Positions 1 through 8,652 are shown, counted from the first letter of the stretch. The stretch is 64,000 nucleotides of DNA from JBNLAN01 sp050302175 (GCA_050302175.1 JBNLAN010000021.1:13278-77277); one strand, 5' to 3'. The notes: generated by a model from the sequence alone, not told the origin. Translations and numbers: made by a program.

Positions 1-359
1 TTGGCCTTCGGCAGCTTACTGCCGTTCAGTGCAATCGTTTCACGGGCAATGCTCTTGGCAAAATCGCCGGCGCGCTCAAGGTCGGCCACAATTTTAATGG
101 CGGCGAATACGAAGCGCAGGTCTGTTGCAGCTGGCTGGTGGTGCACGATCAGGTTACGTGCCTGTTCGTCGGACTCGACCTCCAACAGGTTGACCGCCTT
201 ATCTTGTTCGATGACCTGTTCAGCAAGTTTTACATCGCCTTCCTGCAGCGCTTCCATGCTTTGTCTCAGGTTTTTGCGCACTACCTTGAACAATGAATGA
301 ACTTTGTCGTTGAGGGTATCCAGCTCGCGGTCGAAGCGCTTGAGGGTATGTTCGGTCAT
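1..359 (-). CDS. phoU: Phosphate signalling protein PhoU (3' part cut by window edge)
   Basis: The reverse strand from an ATG at 359 reads MTEHTLKRFDRELDTL, then continues open off the left edge. PhoU links the PstSCAB transporter to the PhoR kinase and keeps the Pho response off when phosphate is plentiful. Visible family features are the helical start, the N-x-L-x-V-E-x-D segment with acidic metal ligands, and the R-F-V-F-A-A-I-K-I-V-A-D-L-E-R-A-G-D-like core of the first three-helix bundle. It lies 18 nt downstream of pstB on the same strand, the usual last gene of a pst operon. About 119 residues, half of a normal PhoU, are in the window. Confidence 0.93.
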   Translation of the reverse strand, partial: MTEHTLKRFDRELDTLNDKVHSLFKVVRKNLRQSMEALQEGDVKLAEQVIEQDKAVNLLEVESDEQARNLIVHHQPAATDLRFVFAAIKIVADLERAGDFAKSIARETIALNGSKLPKA

Positions 360-377
360 AATCGTCTTCTCCGCCAG

Positions 378-1208
378 TTAGCCGAAGCGGCCAGTGATGT
401 AATCTTCAGTCTGCTGGTTGCCCGGCGAGGTGAAGATAGTGTTGGTGTTGTCGTATTCGATCAGATCACCCAGATAGAAGAAGGCGGTTTTGTCTGAAAT
501 GCGTGCCGCCTGCTGCATATTGTGGGTGACAACGACAATGGTGAAGTCCTGCTTTAATTCGTCGATCAATTCTTCAACCTTGGCCGTGGCAATTGGGTCG
601 AGTGCCGAACAGGGCTCATCCATCAGGATGACGTTAGGGCTGACGGCAATGGTGCGGGCGATGCAGAGGCGCTGTTGCTGGCCGCCGGAGAGGGCGGTTC
701 CCGGTTGCTGTAGCTTATCCTTTACTTCGTTCCAGAGCCCGGCTTTCACCAGCGACTTCTCGACCAGTTCGTCTATCTCCGCTTTGCTTTCGGCCAGGCC
801 GTGGATGCGGGGGGCATAGGCAATATTCTCGTAGATTGATTTGGGAAATGGGTTCGGCTTCTGGAACACCATGCCGACATGTGTGCGCAGTTGTACCACA
901 TCTACATCGGGTGAGTAGATATCTTCACCATCAAGCACAATATTTCCCTCGATGCGGCAGCCTTGGATGCGATCATTCATGCGGTTGATGCAACGTAGCA
1001 GCGTCGACTTTCCGCAGCCGGATGGGCCGATGAAAGCGGTAACTTTTTGTGCATCGACCTCCATAGAGATGCCGTGAAGTGCCTCGAAATCTCCGTAGTA
1101 GAGCTTCAGGTCATTGATTCCGATTTTCGATGCCTGCGACGCTTCGACAGTTGTTGGTTCCATCATTGTCTCCATTGCTGTTTCCATACCAGTAATTGAT
1201 TTCCGCAT
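378..1208 (-). CDS. pstB: Phosphate ABC transporter ATP-binding protein PstB
   Basis: This is the ATPase of the high-affinity phosphate importer and works on the cytoplasmic face of PstCA. In the 276-residue reading, Walker A GPSGCGKST is at about 61-69, the signature LSGGQQQR at 173-180, Walker B with ILMDEPCSALDP at 194-205, and the H-loop in VVVTHNMQ. The PstB-typical QKPNPFPKSIYENI is present. The ATG at 1208 overlaps the pstA stop (TAATG). A GGAG lies upstream of the ATG-ATG pair about 15 codons in, so translation may really start there. It is the fourth gene of pstSCAB-phoU. Confidence 0.97.
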   Translation of the reverse strand: MRKSITGMETAMETMMEPTTVEASQASKIGINDLKLYYGDFEALHGISMEVDAQKVTAFIGPSGCGKSTLLRCINRMNDRIQGCRIEGNIVLDGEDIYSPDVDVVQLRTHVGMVFQKPNPFPKSIYENIAYAPRIHGLAESKAEIDELVEKSLVKAGLWNEVKDKLQQPGTALSGGQQQRLCIARTIAVSPNVILMDEPCSALDPIATAKVEELIDELKQDFTIVVVTHNMQQAARISDKTAFFYLGDLIEYDNTNTIFTSPGNQQTEDYITGRFG

Positions 1209-2374
1209 TACCAACGCTGTTCGAAGCGACGACGCAGGCCGATGGCCAGGGCATTCAGGCTGAGTAGCACTGCCAGCAGTACCAGGATGCCAGCAGCGGT
1301 GCGTTCGGCATAGGCGCGGATCGACTCGCTGGCCCATGTGTAAATCTGTGCAGGCAGTACGGTGGCTGCCTGCGTGATACTTTCCGGTGAATCGGGGATG
1401 TAGGCGATCATGCCGACGATAATCAGCGGTGCGGTTTCGCCCATCGCCTGCGCCAGCCCAATGATGCTGCCGGTTAGGATGCCTGGGGTGGCGAGCGGCA
1501 ATACATGGTGCCAGACCGTCTGCCATGACGAGGCGCCGACACCAATCGCGCCCTCGCGGATCGAACCCGGAACGGCCTTGAGCGCGGCGCGCGCACTGAT
1601 AATGACAACCGGAAGCGTCATCAATGCAAGAGTGAGCCCCCCCACCAGAGCGGAGGAGCGCGGCACACCGAAAAAGTTGATGAAGATGGCAAGCCCCAGC
1701 AAACCGAACAGGATCGAAGGAATGGCCGCAAGGTTGTTGATGTTGACTTCGATAAAGCGGACGAGGCGGTTGTCGGGCGCAAACTCCTCGAGGTAGACCG
1801 CGGTCATCACGCCGATCGGCAACGCGAACAGCATGGTCAGTAGCAGCACATAGATCGTACCAATAGCTGCCGACTTGATACCGGCCAGTTCCGGCATTTT
1901 CGAGTCGCCATTGCTGAAAAAGTAGGTGTTGAAGTGAAGTTTACAGAGTTCAGCTTCGAGTAGCTCTTCCAGTTTGCGCACTTCACGGGGTTTTAGGCGA
2001 TTGGAGTGCTGTTTTAGATACTGGTCGACATCAGAATCGGCGACAACCCAGAGTATTTCCGTGGTGCCAATCTTCTCCGGGTGATCCTGCAGGTAAAGTG
2101 GTAGTGTGCGTGTCCAGCCGCGACTGACAAGGCCACGCAGATCACGATCGATGGCGGCGCGGTAGTTACCATCGGCGACCTCTTGGGAATAGCTGACTTC
2201 GACTTTAATCTCAGCCTGCTGGAGTGCAGGGAGCCCTTTGCCGATCAGGTCAGCAAAGAAAAAAATGAGGAAAGTGAGCGCGAAGCCAACTGCTGCCATA
2301 GCATAAAGCTTGAAGCGCATATCGGCGAAATAGCGCTTGCGGATGCGTGGATTAATTTGCATCGAACTATTCAT
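1208..2374 (-). CDS. pstA: Phosphate ABC transporter permease PstA with extra periplasmic domain
   Basis: This is an inner-membrane permease subunit forming the phosphate channel with PstC. It has 388 residues, longer than the roughly 300 of E. coli PstA. The first membrane helix (about 22-45) is followed by a soluble stretch of some 110 residues, the DUF3333-type insert of some PstA proteins. The permease core follows, with the EAA-type loop REGAIGVGASSWQTVWHHVLP and the AMGETAPLI motif. Its ATG is inside the end of pstC (8-nt overlap), with an AGG 8 nt upstream, and its stop overlaps pstB, implying translational coupling. Confidence 0.95.
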   Translation of the reverse strand: MNSSMQINPRIRKRYFADMRFKLYAMAAVGFALTFLIFFFADLIGKGLPALQQAEIKVEVSYSQEVADGNYRAAIDRDLRGLVSRGWTRTLPLYLQDHPEKIGTTEILWVVADSDVDQYLKQHSNRLKPREVRKLEELLEAELCKLHFNTYFFSNGDSKMPELAGIKSAAIGTIYVLLLTMLFALPIGVMTAVYLEEFAPDNRLVRFIEVNINNLAAIPSILFGLLGLAIFINFFGVPRSSALVGGLTLALMTLPVVIISARAALKAVPGSIREGAIGVGASSWQTVWHHVLPLATPGILTGSIIGLAQAMGETAPLIIVGMIAYIPDSPESITQAATVLPAQIYTWASESIRAYAERTAAGILVLLAVLLSLNALAIGLRRRFEQRW

Positions 2375-3608
2375 ATTTCAACCTGAAGCGGCGTATTACG
2401 GAAATGGAAACAAGATTCAGAATCAGGGTCAATAGCAGTAGTACCAGCCCCAGGCCGAAGGCGGAGAGCGTGAGAGGAGAGTCGAACTCCTGATCTCCGG
2501 TCAGTGCATCGACAATACGCACGGTGACGGTGGTCATCCCCTCAAGTGGATTCCATGTGAGATTGGGGCGTAAACCCGCCGCCATGACCACAATCATGGT
2601 TTCGCCAACTGCACGCGAGACAGCCAGCAGCGTGGCCGAAACGATGCCGGGCAGAGCTGCTGGCAGTACAATATTGCGGATGGTTTCAGCCTTGGTCATA
2701 CCCAGAGCCAGCGAGCCGTCGCGCATAGCTTGTGGTACCGCGCTCAGCACATCGTCCGAGAGCGAGGAGATGAACGGGATAATCATCACGCCCATCACCA
2801 GCCCCGGAGCTAATGCATTGGTGGCATCCGCTTGCAGCCCCAGAGATTCGGCGATACTTACAATCAGTGGTGAAATAGTAATGGCCGCAAAGAAGCCGTA
2901 AACGACGGTTGGGATGCCTGCCAAAACTTCCAGGGCGGGTTTCAGCCAGCCTCGCACCTTGTGTGTGGCATATTCCGACATATAAATTGCTGAAAACAGC
3001 CCGACCGGGATGGCCACCAGCATGGCGATGATGGTGATGTAGAAGGTGCCGGCAAAAATGGGTACGGAACCAAATTGTGCGTCGGCTACGCCTTCGGAGC
3101 CGCGCCCCGCACCAGCCAGAAAAGCTGTATCGGGATTCCACTGAGTACCGGTAATGAAATTCCAGAAACCGACCAGGCTATAGAAGTGTATCGCCTCGAA
3201 CAGGACGGAGAGTACGATGCCGACGGTGGTGAGAATGGAGACGGCGGAGGCGGCAATCAGCATCCAGCGGATGGTGCCTTCCACAGCATTACGGGCACGC
3301 AAAGAGGGACGAATCAGACGCAGGGCATACCAGAGGCCGCCAGCCGCGGCGGTCAGAGCTGCTGCGAGCAGCATGGGTGTGGGTACGGTGTAGAGGCCCG
3401 AGAGATGCAGAATGCTGGCCAGCAGAGCGATAGCTACGGCAGGCACAGTAAGGCCGACTACGGCAAACCAGCCGTAGTGGCCGGGGCGCGAGTGCATTGG
3501 CTTGTTGTCCGGTGTGTTTGCTACCTTATAGGTGCCCAGCCGGTAGGCGATAATGCCAAGAGGCAGGACGCCAGCAATCAATACAAATAAAAGATCAGTC
3601 AGACTCAA
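2367..3608 (-). CDS. pstC: Phosphate ABC transporter permease PstC
   Basis: This is the partner of PstA in the membrane channel. The 413-residue product has an N-terminal extension with two or three membrane helices before the permease core. The core shows the EAA-like loop MRDGSLALGMTKAETIRNIVLP and the SRAVGETMIVVMAAG motif typical of PstC. The only reasonable start is TTG at 3608, since the next methionine is residue 38, inside the extension. It lies 123 nt after pstS, across a GC-rich hairpin that may lower its expression relative to pstS. Confidence 0.94.
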   Translation of the reverse strand: MSLTDLLFVLIAGVLPLGIIAYRLGTYKVANTPDNKPMHSRPGHYGWFAVVGLTVPAVAIALLASILHLSGLYTVPTPMLLAAALTAAAGGLWYALRLIRPSLRARNAVEGTIRWMLIAASAVSILTTVGIVLSVLFEAIHFYSLVGFWNFITGTQWNPDTAFLAGAGRGSEGVADAQFGSVPIFAGTFYITIIAMLVAIPVGLFSAIYMSEYATHKVRGWLKPALEVLAGIPTVVYGFFAAITISPLIVSIAESLGLQADATNALAPGLVMGVMIIPFISSLSDDVLSAVPQAMRDGSLALGMTKAETIRNIVLPAALPGIVSATLLAVSRAVGETMIVVMAAGLRPNLTWNPLEGMTTVTVRIVDALTGDQEFDSPLTLSAFGLGLVLLLLTLILNLVSISVIRRFRLKYE

Positions 3609-3673
3609 TTGTTTTCACCCTGGTTCCCCGGAATGCGATCCTCAGTCCACAAAGGCGGGAGCCTAGACGCAAA

Positions 3674-3697
3674 CCGGCCGGGTTTCCACCCGGCCGG
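3674..3697 (-). other. Intercistronic hairpin between pstS and pstC
   Basis: A perfect 9-bp stem, CCGGCCGGG (3674-3682) with CCCGGCCGG (3689-3697), encloses a 6-nt loop. On the transcribed strand it is followed only by TTTG, too short a U-tract for a full terminator. It lies 35 nt after the pstS stop. Its position fits an attenuator or 3'-end stabiliser that lets the binding protein be made in excess over the membrane subunits. Confidence 0.7.
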
Positions 3698-3731
3698 CTG
3701 CATCAACTCCGGCCTGTTAAACAGGAACGGA

Positions 3732-4796
3732 TTATTTTTTCTTCAGGTCGTCGATGGTCAGGTTGGTACGCTTGGCAACGCTTGCACGCAGAGAATCACG
3801 CATCGCCTTCGGCAGAGCAATCAGACCGATTTCGGTGCAGGCACCGCCATCGCCGATCATGGCTTCGCTCATGAACAGGTTTACGTAATCCTTCATCGCC
3901 GGAACGTTCGCTTCATGTGACTTTTTGATGTAGAAGTAGAGCGAACGGGAGAAAGGATAAGATGCGTCCTGCACAGTTTTTGGTGCCGGAGCCACGCCTT
4001 CGATCGTTACTGCGGCAAGGCGGTCGCCGTTCTCTTCAAGATAAGAGTAGCCGAAGATACCGATGGCATCCTTGTCCTTGATCAACTTCTGAACGATCAG
4101 GTTGTCGTTTTCACCCGATGGTACGTATACGCCATCCTGACGGATCTGGTGATACTTCTTGTAGGCCTTGTTTTTCTTCTCATCGGCCTTATAGAGCTTG
4201 GTGTAGACATCCATGTGTTTGGTCAGGTGCTTCATGCCTAGATCTTCGAAAGCATCACGGGTGCCGGAAGAGGTTGGCGGGCCGAAAATCAGGATCGGAC
4301 GGTGTGGCAGTTTGCCGTTGATCTGATCCCAGAACTTGTATGGGTTGGCGATCAGCGCATTACCTTTTTTGTTCGGTACCTCGGCAGCGACAGCCAACAG
4401 GATATCCATGCGCGAGAGGTTCATTGCTGCAGCCTTTTTGCTCTGGGCCAGTGCAATGCCGTCATAACCGACAACAGCTTCAGTAATGCCTTTGACGCCA
4501 TTTTTAGCGCAAGTTTCGAATTCCTTGGCTTTCATGCGGCGTGAGGCGTTGGTGATATCCGGGGTATCCATGCCGTCACCAGCGCAGAACAGCTTCATAC
4601 CGCCGCCGGAGCCGGTCGATTCGATGATCGGAGTCTTGTTTTTGGTTGTAGTACCAAGCTCTTCACCAACATAGCTGGAAAACGGGTAAACAGTGGAGGA
4701 ACCCACAATGTGGATCTGGTCGCGGGCTTCTGCCTGACCGGTGCCTGCGAAGGCAACGACAAGGGCAGTAATTGCAAATACGATTTGTTTTTTCAT
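3732..4796 (-). CDS. pstS: Periplasmic phosphate-binding protein PstS
   Basis: This captures phosphate in the periplasm and delivers it to PstCA. The 354-residue product begins with a clear signal peptide (KKQIVFAITALVVAFAGTGQAEA). It then shows GSSTVYPFSS, STGSGGGMKLFC, DITNASRRMK and PTSSGTRDAF, the Ser/Thr-Gly loops and Arg that hold phosphate in PstS. A strong Shine-Dalgarno AAAGGAG lies 10 nt before the ATG. A Pho box and -10 sit just upstream, so this is the promoter-proximal gene of the pst operon and should be induced by phosphate starvation through PhoB. Confidence 0.96.
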   Translation of the reverse strand: MKKQIVFAITALVVAFAGTGQAEARDQIHIVGSSTVYPFSSYVGEELGTTTKNKTPIIESTGSGGGMKLFCAGDGMDTPDITNASRRMKAKEFETCAKNGVKGITEAVVGYDGIALAQSKKAAAMNLSRMDILLAVAAEVPNKKGNALIANPYKFWDQINGKLPHRPILIFGPPTSSGTRDAFEDLGMKHLTKHMDVYTKLYKADEKKNKAYKKYHQIRQDGVYVPSGENDNLIVQKLIKDKDAIGIFGYSYLEENGDRLAAVTIEGVAPAPKTVQDASYPFSRSLYFYIKKSHEANVPAMKDYVNLFMSEAMIGDGGACTEIGLIALPKAMRDSLRASVAKRTNLTIDDLKKK

Positions 4797-4826
4797 TTTT
4801 TTGATTCTCCTTTCAAGAATGTGTGC

Positions 4827-4860
4827 ATAGTAAAATGGGTTTGTGACAGGCTGATGACAT
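4827..4860 (-). promoter_or_regulatory. Pho box and -10 element of pstS
   Basis: On the minus strand two TGTCA(T/C) repeats, TGTCAT and TGTCAC, start 11 bp apart within 4843-4860. This matches the PhoB consensus of two CTGTCAT-like direct repeats with 11-bp spacing. TACTAT (4827-4832) lies 10 nt further on, where the -10 of a PhoB-activated promoter without a -35 is expected. The pstS ATG is 30 nt downstream of the -10. Confidence 0.85.
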
Positions 4861-4882
4861 CGGTTGTTGTCTGGCGAGTCAC

Positions 4883-4913
4883 AAAAAAAAGGGCCTGCTT
4901 CGTGCAGGCCCTT
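4883..4913 (-). terminator. Rho-independent terminator after the first porin
   Basis: On the minus strand a 10-bp stem AAGGGCCTGC/GCAGGCCCTT with a 5-nt loop runs into eight T residues. It begins 17 nt after the porin stop and separates porin transcription from the pstS promoter just beyond. Confidence 0.93.
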
Positions 4914-4929
4914 CTTAAGTCGGCAAAGT

Positions 4930-6051
4930 TTAGAACTTCACCTGCGAGTAGAGACCATAGCGAGTGTCCTTGCGAGAGTTGGCAGTGACACCGCCGCGGT
5001 TGTCCAGCTTCGTGTTGTCGGCAACCAGAGCCAGATCGATGCCCTTGGTGACGTAGTACTCACCGCCAGCCACGATGTGGGTGACCTTTTCGTCGGTAAC
5101 GACGCCGGTCTTCTTGTTCTTCATGGTTTCGTAACGACCGAAGGCGCCGAAATCACCGAACTTACCCCAGGCCCAGAGGAACTGGCCGGTGCTCTTCACT
5201 TCGTCGCCAATAACAGCAGTCTGGAAGCCGCTTGAGGTGTTGCCGCCGTGTGCTACGGAAGCGGTAGCCGAATCAGCCTTGTCCTTGTTGCTGATGTAAC
5301 CAACACCGGCACGGAAGTTCTTCTGGCCGTAGGTGACCATGGCTTCGGTCAGGGTCGATTTTACGCCTGAAGTTGCGACGCCGCCTACGAAGGTCTTGGT
5401 GCCACGGGTACCGTTACGGTAACCAACGTCAACGGTCAGGCCTTCGATTGGAGTAACACCGAAGCGGAAGTTCATGTCCATGCCGTTAGAGCGCGCGCCG
5501 TTGCCGTAGCCGGTACCGTTGGTGTAGGTCGCCCAGTAATGGAACATGTCAATGTCGCCCTTGACGCCGATACCGAGGTCGGAGGAGTCGTCGAACTTGT
5601 ACTGATCAGACATCACCTTGGCAACATAGCGGTGCTTCCACAGGCCCTGCTCGTAGTCGATCCAAGGAGTGTGTGACTGGCCAAGGCGCAGTACCGCAGC
5701 CTTGCCAAGAAGCTTGCCTTCGAGGTAAGCATACTTCAGGTAGATATTCTGCTTCTTGCCGAGCGTGGCTTCGTTGCCCATGTCGGTGGTCAGACGCATC
5801 ATCCAGTTGTCGTTGAAGCTGTACTTAGCGGTGAAGTAGGCGCGGTCAACGGCAAGGCCCTGTGTCTTGGTAGAAGCGGTACCAGCCGCAGTGGTGGTGT
5901 CGGCTTTTTGCGCGTAGGTGTTCAGGTAGAACAGTGCTTCCAGCTTTAGCTTGGAATCACCATCTTCGGCTACCGTAATACCACCAGCAAATGCCGGAGC
6001 TGCAAAAGCCAGCATGGCGATAGCAGCAGCGGTTTTCATCAATGCTTTCAT
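4930..6051 (-). CDS. Outer-membrane porin, putative phosphate-selective type, Pho-controlled
   Basis: This 373-residue protein has a signal peptide cleaved near PAFAGG, many alternating aromatic/polar strands, and a C-terminal ...YSQVKF ending in Phe, the BAM signal of outer-membrane barrels. Motifs such as LAVDRAYFTAKY and GQSHTPWIDYEQGLW recur in the second porin at 8704-9753, so the two are paralogues. A Pho box with a well-placed -10 lies upstream and pstS lies next door, which suggests passage of phosphate or other anions. Selectivity itself cannot be read. A GGAGAG Shine-Dalgarno precedes the ATG. Confidence 0.85.
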   Translation of the reverse strand: MKALMKTAAAIAMLAFAAPAFAGGITVAEDGDSKLKLEALFYLNTYAQKADTTTAAGTASTKTQGLAVDRAYFTAKYSFNDNWMMRLTTDMGNEATLGKKQNIYLKYAYLEGKLLGKAAVLRLGQSHTPWIDYEQGLWKHRYVAKVMSDQYKFDDSSDLGIGVKGDIDMFHYWATYTNGTGYGNGARSNGMDMNFRFGVTPIEGLTVDVGYRNGTRGTKTFVGGVATSGVKSTLTEAMVTYGQKNFRAGVGYISNKDKADSATASVAHGGNTSSGFQTAVIGDEVKSTGQFLWAWGKFGDFGAFGRYETMKNKKTGVVTDEKVTHIVAGGEYYVTKGIDLALVADNTKLDNRGGVTANSRKDTRYGLYSQVKF

Positions 6052-6116
6052 TATTCTCTCTCCATCGAATTTTTATTATTTATTTTAAAAGTCACCCATT
6101 TGGTTGGGATGGCGGC

Positions 6117-6150
6117 AATGTATGGGGGCTTTGTGGCACGAGTGTGACAT
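6117..6150 (-). promoter_or_regulatory. Pho box and -10 of the first porin
   Basis: On the minus strand TGTCAC (6144-6149) and TGCCAC (6133-6138) are exact 11-bp-spaced repeats with one mismatch in the second. TACATT (6117-6122) follows 10 nt later as a -10. It points to the porin start at 6051. Confidence 0.72.
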
Positions 6151-6158
6151 TGGTGTGC

Positions 6159-6176
6159 GTGTCATGGCCGTGTCAC
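6159..6176 (+). promoter_or_regulatory. Pho box of the cNMP-phoB-phoR operon
   Basis: TGTCAT (6160-6165) and TGTCAC (6171-6176) form an 11-bp-spaced direct repeat on the plus strand, 46 nt before the first ATG of the operon. It is back to back with the minus-strand Pho box of the porin, 10 bp apart. The -10 is not obvious. This implies PhoB autoregulation. Confidence 0.78.
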
Positions 6177-6221
6177 AAATGGTTGCGACACTCGCGCCAG
6201 CTAAAAGGAGAAATAATAAAG

Positions 6222-6737
6222 ATGAATATAAAAGAGAATTTCACGCAGGCATTTGAGGCCAGCGTATCGACCAATCCGATGTACGCGATGTTTCGGATTC
6301 TGCCAGTCTGTGAGGATCTGGCTTTGCCGGAGAGCATGCTGCTCTTTTCATGTTTTGAGCCGCAGGTGATTGAGGTCGGAGCAACGATTTATGAGGCGGG
6401 CGAAGCCTCGCAGAATGTGATGTATCTGCTGCTGGAGGGCGAAGCTTCGGTGGCAAGTCCCTGGCATGATACTTATGTGACACTAAAGCCGGGCGATGTG
6501 TTCGGGTTGTTCTCGTTTCTGGATGAGGGCAGGGATCACGCCGCGACCGTGTGTGCGACAACCCAATTAAAGGTGCTAACGATCAGTCGCCCATATTTTG
6601 ATGTGATCACACTGGAAGATCCGGCGCTGGGCAATCAGGTGTTGCGCTTTATGTTCCGCCTGCTTTCGCGCATGTCCCTGAAACTGGAGAGTGAATATGC
6701 CGCAATTCATCACTATGCTACCGGGCGTCGGATTTGA
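6222..6737 (+). CDS. Single-domain cyclic-nucleotide-binding protein in the pho operon
   Basis: A 171-residue soluble protein with one cNMP-binding (Crp-like beta-roll) domain: GATIYEAGEASQNVMYLLLEGEASVA, then LKPGDVFGLFSFLDEG, then a C-terminal helix. No helix-turn-helix follows, so it is not a Crp/Fnr activator, and nucleotide binding is unproven. I chose the ATG at 6222 because AGGAG lies 11 nt upstream and the longer reading would start inside the Pho box. It overlaps or abuts phoB and is under the plus-strand Pho box, so it probably feeds a second signal into PhoBR or another phosphate response. Confidence 0.8.
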   Translation: MNIKENFTQAFEASVSTNPMYAMFRILPVCEDLALPESMLLFSCFEPQVIEVGATIYEAGEASQNVMYLLLEGEASVASPWHDTYVTLKPGDVFGLFSFLDEGRDHAATVCATTQLKVLTISRPYFDVITLEDPALGNQVLRFMFRLLSRMSLKLESEYAAIHHYATGRRI

Positions 6738-6766
6738 GCTTGAATACGGGCCATTTCTCTTCCAAT

Positions 6767-7486
6767 ATGGACGTCATGTCAGCATCCATAACCCACAGCA
6801 GTGCCGATATTCTGATCGTCGAAGATGATGCTGCGATTGCACGCCTGATCGAGCTTCATTTGCAGGCAGCAGGCCATCAGGCAACGCGTTGCGGTGATGG
6901 TGATGAGGCACTGAAACTTCTGGCTATGAAAAGCTGGAGCCTGTTAATTCTTGATCGTATGTTACCGGGCACCAGCGGCATGCAAATTTTGCGGCAACTG
7001 AGCAGACGGCCGCCAGAGCAGAAAATTCCGGTGTTGATGGTGACGGCACTTGGTAGCACCTCCGACAAGGTGCAGGGGCTTAACGAAGGCGCCGACGACT
7101 ATCTGCCCAAACCATTCGAGCCAGAGGAGCTGGTGGCGCGTGTGGGAGCTTTGTTACGCCGTTTTTCTCCTCCGGAGAGCGGACTTTCGCTTGGTGGTAT
7201 CGATGTTTTTCCGGATGGCCCGGAGGTGCGGGTCAACGGGACCAATGTTGAATTACGCCCGCTTGAGTTTCGACTACTTGTGGAGTTAATGAAGAAACCG
7301 GGCAAGGTTCGCTCGCGTGAATATCTACTGGACCGGGTCTGGGGCACGGATGTGTTTGTGGAACACCGCACCGTGGACGCCACCGTCAAAAGACTACGCA
7401 AGGCGCTGCTTGAAGCAGGTGCACAAGACTGCATCGAAACAGTGCGAGGTATGGGGTATCGATTCCAGAGCGGACAGGCCTCCTGA
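6767..7486 (+). CDS. phoB: Phosphate regulon response regulator PhoB
   Basis: This is an OmpR-family DNA-binding response regulator of about 239 residues. The receiver domain shows the acidic pair in ILIVEDD (about 16-22), the phospho-acceptor Asp63 in LILDRMLPG (a PhoB-like block) and the conserved Lys in YLPKPFEP. The C-terminal winged helix contains ELRPLEFRLLVELM and RTVDATVKRLRKAL. The frame opens at a TTG at 6734, but ATGs at 6767 or 6776 better fit the receiver start. It binds the Pho boxes seen in this window and is co-transcribed with phoR (TGATG overlap). Confidence 0.93.
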   Translation: MDVMSASITHSSADILIVEDDAAIARLIELHLQAAGHQATRCGDGDEALKLLAMKSWSLLILDRMLPGTSGMQILRQLSRRPPEQKIPVLMVTALGSTSDKVQGLNEGADDYLPKPFEPEELVARVGALLRRFSPPESGLSLGGIDVFPDGPEVRVNGTNVELRPLEFRLLVELMKKPGKVRSREYLLDRVWGTDVFVEHRTVDATVKRLRKALLEAGAQDCIETVRGMGYRFQSGQAS

Positions 7487-8652
7487 TGGAGGGCTGGTTG
7501 GCCGCAGCTCTGCTGCTGGTGATCTATCTTGCCCGGAACGGATCGCTGAAAGAGCAGCTCTCCGAACAGAGGCAAAAAAATGAACGGCTGCAGCGCGAAT
7601 CTGAGGAGCAGAGTGCGCTGATTTCCCGTCATGGCCGCCGCATGGATGTGTTGCTTGAGTCGGTGGATGAGGCCGTGCTGCGTGTGGATCAGCTGGGTCG
7701 GGTGATGGCAGCCAACCACAAAGCCCGTGAAGTGTTTGCGGTTCGCGATCATATTCAACTCCCGCAGTCGATGCTGGTTTTTTACCGAGATCTTGACTGG
7801 CATAAGGCATTCAACAGGGTGCTGAAGGATCTGTCGCAGCCGGCAGCATTGCCGGATATTGGCATCAATGATCGGGTACTTGCCGTTCGTCTTGCACCGC
7901 TCGGCAAGGATCAGGCGCTGATGCTTTGTGTGGATATGACACATCAGGCAAGGCTGGAGGAGCAGCGTCGAAATTTTCTCGCCAATCTGATGCACGATCT
8001 GAAAACACCGCTAACCTCTTTACTCGGCTATGCCCGCAGCATTCAGAGTTTCGGCGAGAGTGCCGAGTTACGCAATGAAGCGGCGCAGGTGATTGCCTCC
8101 GAAGCCAAGCATGTGAATCACTTGCTGGATTCGCTGCTTACTCTGGACCGCATCGAATACGAGTCCAGGGCTACAGGTGGGCAGTGTGATGTTTCTGAGA
8201 TATTGCGACAGGCACTTGAGATGATGCAGCCGCTCTGCAAATCGAAATCGATCAGGATCGATGCCAGCTTCCCTGAAAAGAATTATCTGATTGCCATGAG
8301 CGAGGAGGATGTGGAACGCATTCTGCTCAATGTGATCGAAAATGCCTGTCACTATTCGCCCAACGAGAGCTCTGTTTCGATTGGTGTTACGATTACCAAT
8401 GGTTTTTGCAGCGTTTCCGTAAGCGATGCAGGGCCGGGTATACCCCCTGAGCATCTGCCGAGGGTAACCGAACGCTTTTATCGGGTAGATCAGGTGCGCG
8501 GACGGAAAGAGGGTGGTCATGGGTTGGGGCTTGCCATTGTGAAAGCCCTTCTTAAACGTGATGGCGGGCGTTTGCAGCTGGAGAACTTGCCTGACAAAGG
8601 TTTAAGGGTTCGGGTTGATTTCCCCATGCAACAAGGTGTGTCGGGTAAATAA
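7486..8652 (+). CDS. phoR: Phosphate regulon sensor histidine kinase PhoR
   Basis: A 388-residue kinase with one N-terminal membrane helix (about 4-17), a short coiled linker, a PAS-like domain (about 50-150), HisKA with His170 in NLMHDLKTPLTS, and an HATPase domain (NVIENACHYSP, SDAGPGIPPEHLPRV, GHGLGLAIV). There is no large periplasmic sensor, as in PhoR, which senses through PhoU-Pst. Its ATG overlaps the phoB stop by one base. It phosphorylates PhoB when phosphate is scarce. Confidence 0.93.
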   Translation: MEGWLAAALLLVIYLARNGSLKEQLSEQRQKNERLQRESEEQSALISRHGRRMDVLLESVDEAVLRVDQLGRVMAANHKAREVFAVRDHIQLPQSMLVFYRDLDWHKAFNRVLKDLSQPAALPDIGINDRVLAVRLAPLGKDQALMLCVDMTHQARLEEQRRNFLANLMHDLKTPLTSLLGYARSIQSFGESAELRNEAAQVIASEAKHVNHLLDSLLTLDRIEYESRATGGQCDVSEILRQALEMMQPLCKSKSIRIDASFPEKNYLIAMSEEDVERILLNVIENACHYSPNESSVSIGVTITNGFCSVSVSDAGPGIPPEHLPRVTERFYRVDQVRGRKEGGHGLGLAIVKALLKRDGGRLQLENLPDKGLRVRVDFPMQQGVSGK

